The position numbers and the translations under genes are program-made. From Oscillospiraceae bacterium (GTDB taxonomy: Bacteria; Bacillota; Clostridia; Oscillospirales; Oscillospiraceae), in assembly GCA_017519975.1 (NCBI GenBank), contig JAFWRM010000006.1, positions 1 through 33,138 of the forward strand: 33,138 nucleotides of DNA. The letters run 5' to 3'. The notes below the pieces were generated by a model. It did no database searches and was not told the DNA's origin. It saw only the letters and a list, made by a program, of their open reading frames with translations. Shown here piece after piece: positions 30,120-33,138 of the stretch; position 1 is the first letter of the stretch; every line of letters begins with the position of its first letter.

Positions 30120-31653
30120 ATTCGTCACTGTTGACGAAAGCGAGGAAGCTGTCGTAATTGGTGAAGAACTCATGCCAGGTGGTGGTGCCGTCGCCCTTGT
30201 TCAGGGCGTAGTAATAGTAATTTGTGGATTCGGGGTACAGCGCCGCACGAAGACTGGCCTCACCGGGATTGCAGATCGGTCCGGGCGGAAGGCCCTCGTG
30301 GAGGTAGGTGTTGTACGGGCTTTCATAGGCCGTATCCAGCTTCAGATCCTCGTCCCCGTTCCTTGCCATGCCGTACAGTATCGTCGCGTCCACCTGCAGG
30401 TATGGGAAATTGCTGCTGCTGATGCGGTTGTAGATGACCGAGGCGATCTGATCGCGTTCGCCTTCATGACTGGACGCCTCGCGCTCGATCATGGAAGCGA
30501 TGGTCACCACGTCCCGCAGGCTGTAGCCTCTCTCGGCGGCACGTTCACGGTATGTATCGCTGTACTTGTTTTCAAAGTTATCCAGGAATTTTTCGATCAC
30601 GCGCACCGGATCGTCCGCCGTGTAGAAGAAGTAGGTATCCGGGAACAGATAACCCTCCAGCCGGTACTGATCCCCCAGGGCCGGAATGCCCGTGAGAAAA
30701 TCGTAACTGCTGTCGAAATCATAGGTGGCCGCCGTCTCCCACAGCGACTCCGCGGTGCAGACCTCCTTCTCCTCCAGCAGGGCGAAGATCCGTTTCAGCG
30801 TATATCCCTCGGGAATGGTGACGGAAACCTCCACCCGGGTCGCGCTGCCGGGCATGGATCCGTAGATGATCGCTCGATAATCGTATTTTGTGTTCAGCGT
30901 ATAGCTCCCGGCGCCCACCTTGCGGTCGGCGTGGGAAAACCTGCAGTACAGCTTGAACAGCTGCTTATACTTGATCAGGCCGTTGTCGAACATGATGTCC
31001 GCCAGCGTGTCCAGATCGCACACGGTGCGGGTCTCGGCCGTGATGTTGCCGTCCTCGTCTGTGATCTCCTCGATCCTTTCGCTGAACGCGGAAGCCGGGA
31101 TAGCCACGGTTACCTCACTGTCCTTATGTCCCAAAGCCAGCACGTCCTGAGCGCCCAGCCACAGCAGACATCCGAAGATCAGCCCCAGACAGATCACGAA
31201 TATCCCGTACAGCAGGCCGCCCACCAGCCCGGTCTTTTTCTCCCTCCGAATGGAGAGCGGCATCGGATCGGCCGCGTTGCGGTATTTCCCCTCGAAATCG
31301 AAGTCCACGTGAAAATCGGACGGTCCGGTGTCGTCCGGATCGTCGGGGACAAACGCCGCGTTCTCATCCAGCTCGAAGGCGGGGCTCCCGTCCTCCTCCG
31401 CCGGTGCGAGGGGCGTTTCTTCCTCTCCGCCGCCCGCGGCGGCAGGCTCCTCCGTCGCCGGGTGTACGATCCCGGTCAGGCGTTCGGCGTTCTCCATCTC
31501 CTCGCCCGTCAGACCGGTCGGATCCGGCTCGCTCCAGACGAAGGGCTTTGTCTCCTCCATGTCCGTCGGTCCCGCCGGTTGGTCAACCGACTCACGGGAC
31601 GCCCGGAGTTCCTCCTCCAGAGTGTCCCAGAATTCATCCTGAAAATCTGCCAT
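30109..31653 (-). CDS. mltG: Endolytic peptidoglycan transglycosylase MltG
   Basis: 514 residues. A long, acidic, disordered cytoplasmic N-terminus (1-about 135) precedes one membrane helix (about 142-168), a LysM-like region and the YceG catalytic domain. The catalytic glutamate is E390 in ASMIEREA, followed by ERDQIASVIYNR; EGYLFPDTY is at 333-341. MltG cleaves nascent glycan strands at the outer membrane face and helps set their length. ATG 31653 is chosen because AAGGTGAG lies 8 bp ahead; a TTG 30 bp upstream would overlap the preceding gene. The acidic N-terminal tail is longer than in E. coli MltG, as in many Firmicutes. Confidence 0.92.
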   Translation of the reverse strand: MADFQDEFWDTLEEELRASRESVDQPAGPTDMEETKPFVWSEPDPTGLTGEEMENAERLTGIVHPATEEPAAAGGGEEETPLAPAEEDGSPAFELDENAAFVPDDPDDTGPSDFHVDFDFEGKYRNAADPMPLSIRREKKTGLVGGLLYGIFVICLGLIFGCLLWLGAQDVLALGHKDSEVTVAIPASAFSERIEEITDEDGNITAETRTVCDLDTLADIMFDNGLIKYKQLFKLYCRFSHADRKVGAGSYTLNTKYDYRAIIYGSMPGSATRVEVSVTIPEGYTLKRIFALLEEKEVCTAESLWETAATYDFDSSYDFLTGIPALGDQYRLEGYLFPDTYFFYTADDPVRVIEKFLDNFENKYSDTYRERAAERGYSLRDVVTIASMIEREASSHEGERDQIASVIYNRISSSNFPYLQVDATILYGMARNGDEDLKLDTAYESPYNTYLHEGLPPGPICNPGEASLRAALYPESTNYYYYALNKGDGTTTWHEFFTNYDSFLAFVNSDEYGG

Positions 31654-31675
31654 CCTGTGCTCACCTTCCGTACTG

Positions 31676-32233
31676 TCAGCCAAACCGCTTTACTCCGCTC
31701 TCCGTCACCAGACAGGTCACGCCCTGATCGTGCGCCTCCAGCGGTACGTCGTCCCGGATCAGCCTGTCGCGCCCCAGCCCCACGGAAACAGCGCCGGACC
31801 GGGCCAGAAAACGGTCGTAATACCCGCCCCCGCGGCCGAGCCGGAAGCCGTGCCCGTTGAAGGTGACAGCCGGGACGATGATGAGATCGATGCTCTCCTC
31901 GTCCACCAGAGGGGCGGACGCCGGAGGCGCGGGGATATGGAACCGTCCGGGCACCAGCTCGTCCAGTCCGCGGATCCGCCGGGGCTCCATGATGCCGCCG
32001 TCCAAGCTCACGGGCAGCGCCACCGTCTTTCCGTCGGCCAGTGTCTGCCGGATGATCCCGACGGTGTCCGGTTCCCGCCCTTCGCTGATGTAGGCAAAGA
32101 TGACGGACGCCCTCTCATATTCCGGCATGGCAAGGAACTGCTCCCGGATGCCTTCGTTGCTGCTTTCCACATATTCCTCGGGCAGCGCGGCAATGTCCGC
32201 CAGCACGCCCCGTCGGTATTCCTTCTTATCCAT
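31676..32233 (-). CDS. 5-formyltetrahydrofolate cyclo-ligase
   Basis: 185 residues, normal length. The ATP/folate-site motif FRLGRGGGYYDRFL (130-143) is intact, as is the VPAVTFNGHG block before it. It converts 5-formyl-THF to 5,10-methenyl-THF with ATP, recycling folate in the cytoplasm. It overlaps the end of tmk by 8 bp and mltG starts 22 bp after it. The gene is often called fthC/ygfA/yqgN in different species. Confidence 0.92.
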   Translation of the reverse strand: MDKKEYRRGVLADIAALPEEYVESSNEGIREQFLAMPEYERASVIFAYISEGREPDTVGIIRQTLADGKTVALPVSLDGGIMEPRRIRGLDELVPGRFHIPAPPASAPLVDEESIDLIIVPAVTFNGHGFRLGRGGGYYDRFLARSGAVSVGLGRDRLIRDDVPLEAHDQGVTCLVTESGVKRFG

Positions 32234-32894
32234 GGATCAACCCTCCGCAAATGTTCCAGATCTCTTCGTGGATTTCCTCCTGGCTCCGCTCTCTTCCGCC
32301 GTCGGTGACGGGGATCCGGCGCCAGCCGTAGAGCTCCGCCGCCTGCCTGCCGCAGGCGTGACACAGGGCAAGATAGGCCCTGTTCTTTTCATGTATGTCC
32401 TCCGCCGTGCCGGCGGCCGCCTGACGGGCGGCGATGCGCTCCAGCGCCACGGTCAGCGGAATGTCCATGTACAGCACAAGATCCGGCGCCGGAATGCCGA
32501 TCAGATCGTATTCGAAATGGGCCAGCCAGCGGAAGAACTCCTCCCGCTGCTCCTCCGGAAGCTTGGCCCCCTGATGGATGGCGTTGCTGGTGGTATAGCG
32601 GTCCATGACGATGAGTCCGCCGTTTTCGTAATACTCCCGCCAGTCCTGCCGGTAGGAGGCGTACCGATCCACGGCGTAGAAGCAGCTGGCGGCGTAGGCG
32701 TTCACGTCCTCCGGGTCGGACCCGAAGGCCCCGCTCAGATACATGCGGATCAGTGAAGCGGAGGGATTGTCGTACCGGGGAAACGTCACGGACATGAAAT
32801 CCGTCCCCTCTCCGCGCAGGCGGCCGCGCAGCAGCTCGCTCTGCGTGGACTTTCCGCTGCCGTCTATCCCTTCAAAAACGATCAGTCTTCCCAT
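32226..32894 (-). CDS. tmk: Thymidylate kinase
   Basis: 222 residues. P-loop FEGIDGSGKST (7-17), the DR-Y motif D98-R-Y100, and the FPRYDNPSASLIRMYLSG nucleotide region (38-55). It phosphorylates dTMP to dTDP for DNA synthesis. GGGAGG lies about 8 bp before the ATG. It is the first gene of a leftward housekeeping operon (tmk, 5-formyl-THF cyclo-ligase, mltG, U32). The IS end starts about 100 bp upstream, leaving its promoter intact. Confidence 0.94.
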   Translation of the reverse strand: MGRLIVFEGIDGSGKSTQSELLRGRLRGEGTDFMSVTFPRYDNPSASLIRMYLSGAFGSDPEDVNAYAASCFYAVDRYASYRQDWREYYENGGLIVMDRYTTSNAIHQGAKLPEEQREEFFRWLAHFEYDLIGIPAPDLVLYMDIPLTVALERIAARQAAAGTAEDIHEKNRAYLALCHACGRQAAELYGWRRIPVTDGGRERSQEEIHEEIWNICGGLIHG

Positions 32895-32939
32895 GCGCCG
32901 TGCCTCCCGTCTTTCTGTGCCTGCAATACTGGAGTATGC

Positions 32940-32968
32940 ATTATAGCATACGGCCCGTTTTCTGTCCA
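32940..32968 (-). promoter_or_regulatory. Promoter of the tmk operon
   Basis: On the minus strand: TGGACA (32968-32963), 17 bp, a perfect TATAAT (32945-32940). The IS tip is 30 bp upstream of the -35 box. Confidence 0.7.
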
Positions 32969-32998
32969 GTAAAGGAACTGTGAACGGGCTCCCGGACC

Positions 32999-33137
32999 TG
33001 TAGGTTTGTCAAACATCATTTACAGTTAGGAAAAGAAAAAAGGACGTCTTTGGGAGAGCGCCAATTCAAAGGCCTCATTGGGAACTTGTTGTACTTGTAT
33101 TGCCAGTCAAGGAGCTGCTTCTTGTAGTCATTAAACG
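32999..33137 (-). mobile_element. Second copy of the IS right end, inverted relative to the first
   Basis: Exact reverse complement of positions 1-139, starting with TG at 32999. The adjacent host bases differ from those beside the first copy. Base 33138 extends the element outward. Both copies have their transposase reading toward the interior of the window. Confidence 0.85.
33016..33135 (-). CDS. DDE transposase, C-terminal 39 residues (5' partial), second copy
   Basis: Identical to the fragment at 3-122, on the opposite strand. Only the tail is in the window; the N-terminal part and catalytic residues are beyond the contig end. Its stop codon is at 33016-33018, followed by 17 bp of terminal IS sequence. 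Confidence 0.7.
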   Translation of the reverse strand, partial: FNDYKKQLLDWQYKYNKFPMRPLNWRSPKDVLFSFPNCK

Positions 33138-33138
33138 A

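Noticed and set aside
1-33138. The whole window as a composite transposon bounded by two IS copies
   Set aside because: It contains tmk, prfC, mltG and a tRNA in normal chromosomal order. Contig breaks at a repeated IS explain the ends better.
1-33138. CRISPR arrays, prophage genes or toxin-antitoxin pairs
   Set aside because: I saw no regularly spaced direct repeats, no phage structural or integrase genes, and no recognisable toxin-antitoxin pair.

Overview
The window is a gene-dense, GC-rich bacterial segment (AT-rich mainly at promoters and at 28.58-28.79 kb). It looks like a chromosomal contig from an anaerobic member of the Clostridia. Reasons: strong AGGAGG ribosome sites, sigma-A promoters, glycyl radical enzymes, a ferredoxin-dependent 2-oxoacid oxidoreductase, and the tmk / 5-formyl-THF cyclo-ligase / mltG / peptidase U32 housekeeping run. 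The genus cannot be fixed from the sequence. Both ends carry the same 139-bp right end of one insertion sequence, in inverted orientation, so the contig is bounded by two IS copies.

Layout. 0-4.1 kb: IS end, two tandem CNNM/HlyC-type membrane CBS proteins, and a membrane-anchored pseudokinase. 4.1-9.0 kb: an HxlR regulator divergent from a catabolic operon (cupin, SDR reductase, 3-hydroxyacyl-CoA-dehydrogenase-like enzyme, cyclase-family hydrolase, BKACE beta-keto acid cleavage enzyme, zinc ribbon). 9.0-14.3 kb: two divergent glycyl radical enzymes with no activase in view. 14.4-15.5 kb: a UroD-family methyltransferase-like protein. 15.6-18.6 kb: prfC, an Lgt-like gene and a DUF4190-type membrane protein. 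18.8-20.3 kb: a carboxymuconolactone-decarboxylase-like protein and a second UroD-family protein. 20.3-24.3 kb: a four-subunit 2-oxoacid:ferredoxin oxidoreductase plus a ketopantoate-reductase-like gene. 24.3-28.3 kb: MATE exporter, tRNA-Ala(CGC), PAP2 protein, FNT-family channel, TerB-like protein. 28.3-28.9 kb: a non-coding block with three clustered DnaA-box-like 9-mers. 28.9-32.9 kb: peptidase U32, mltG, 5-formyl-THF cyclo-ligase and tmk as a leftward operon. 32.999-33.137 kb: IS end.

Best biological reading: the 4.7-8.8 kb operon has, in one transcript, the four enzyme families of the anaerobic phloroglucinol route described in Clostridium scatologenes: SDR reductase, cyclohydrolase of the cyclase family, 3-hydroxy-5-oxohexanoate dehydrogenase, and triacetate-cleaving BKACE. 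The adjacent pair of unassigned glycyl radical enzymes, the UroD-family proteins and the oxidoreductase operon suggest a wider polyphenol or aromatic island. The radical enzymes may feed a 1,3,5-trihydroxybenzene or a related ring into the operon. That link is inference from neighbourhood and family; the substrate cannot be read from sequence alone.
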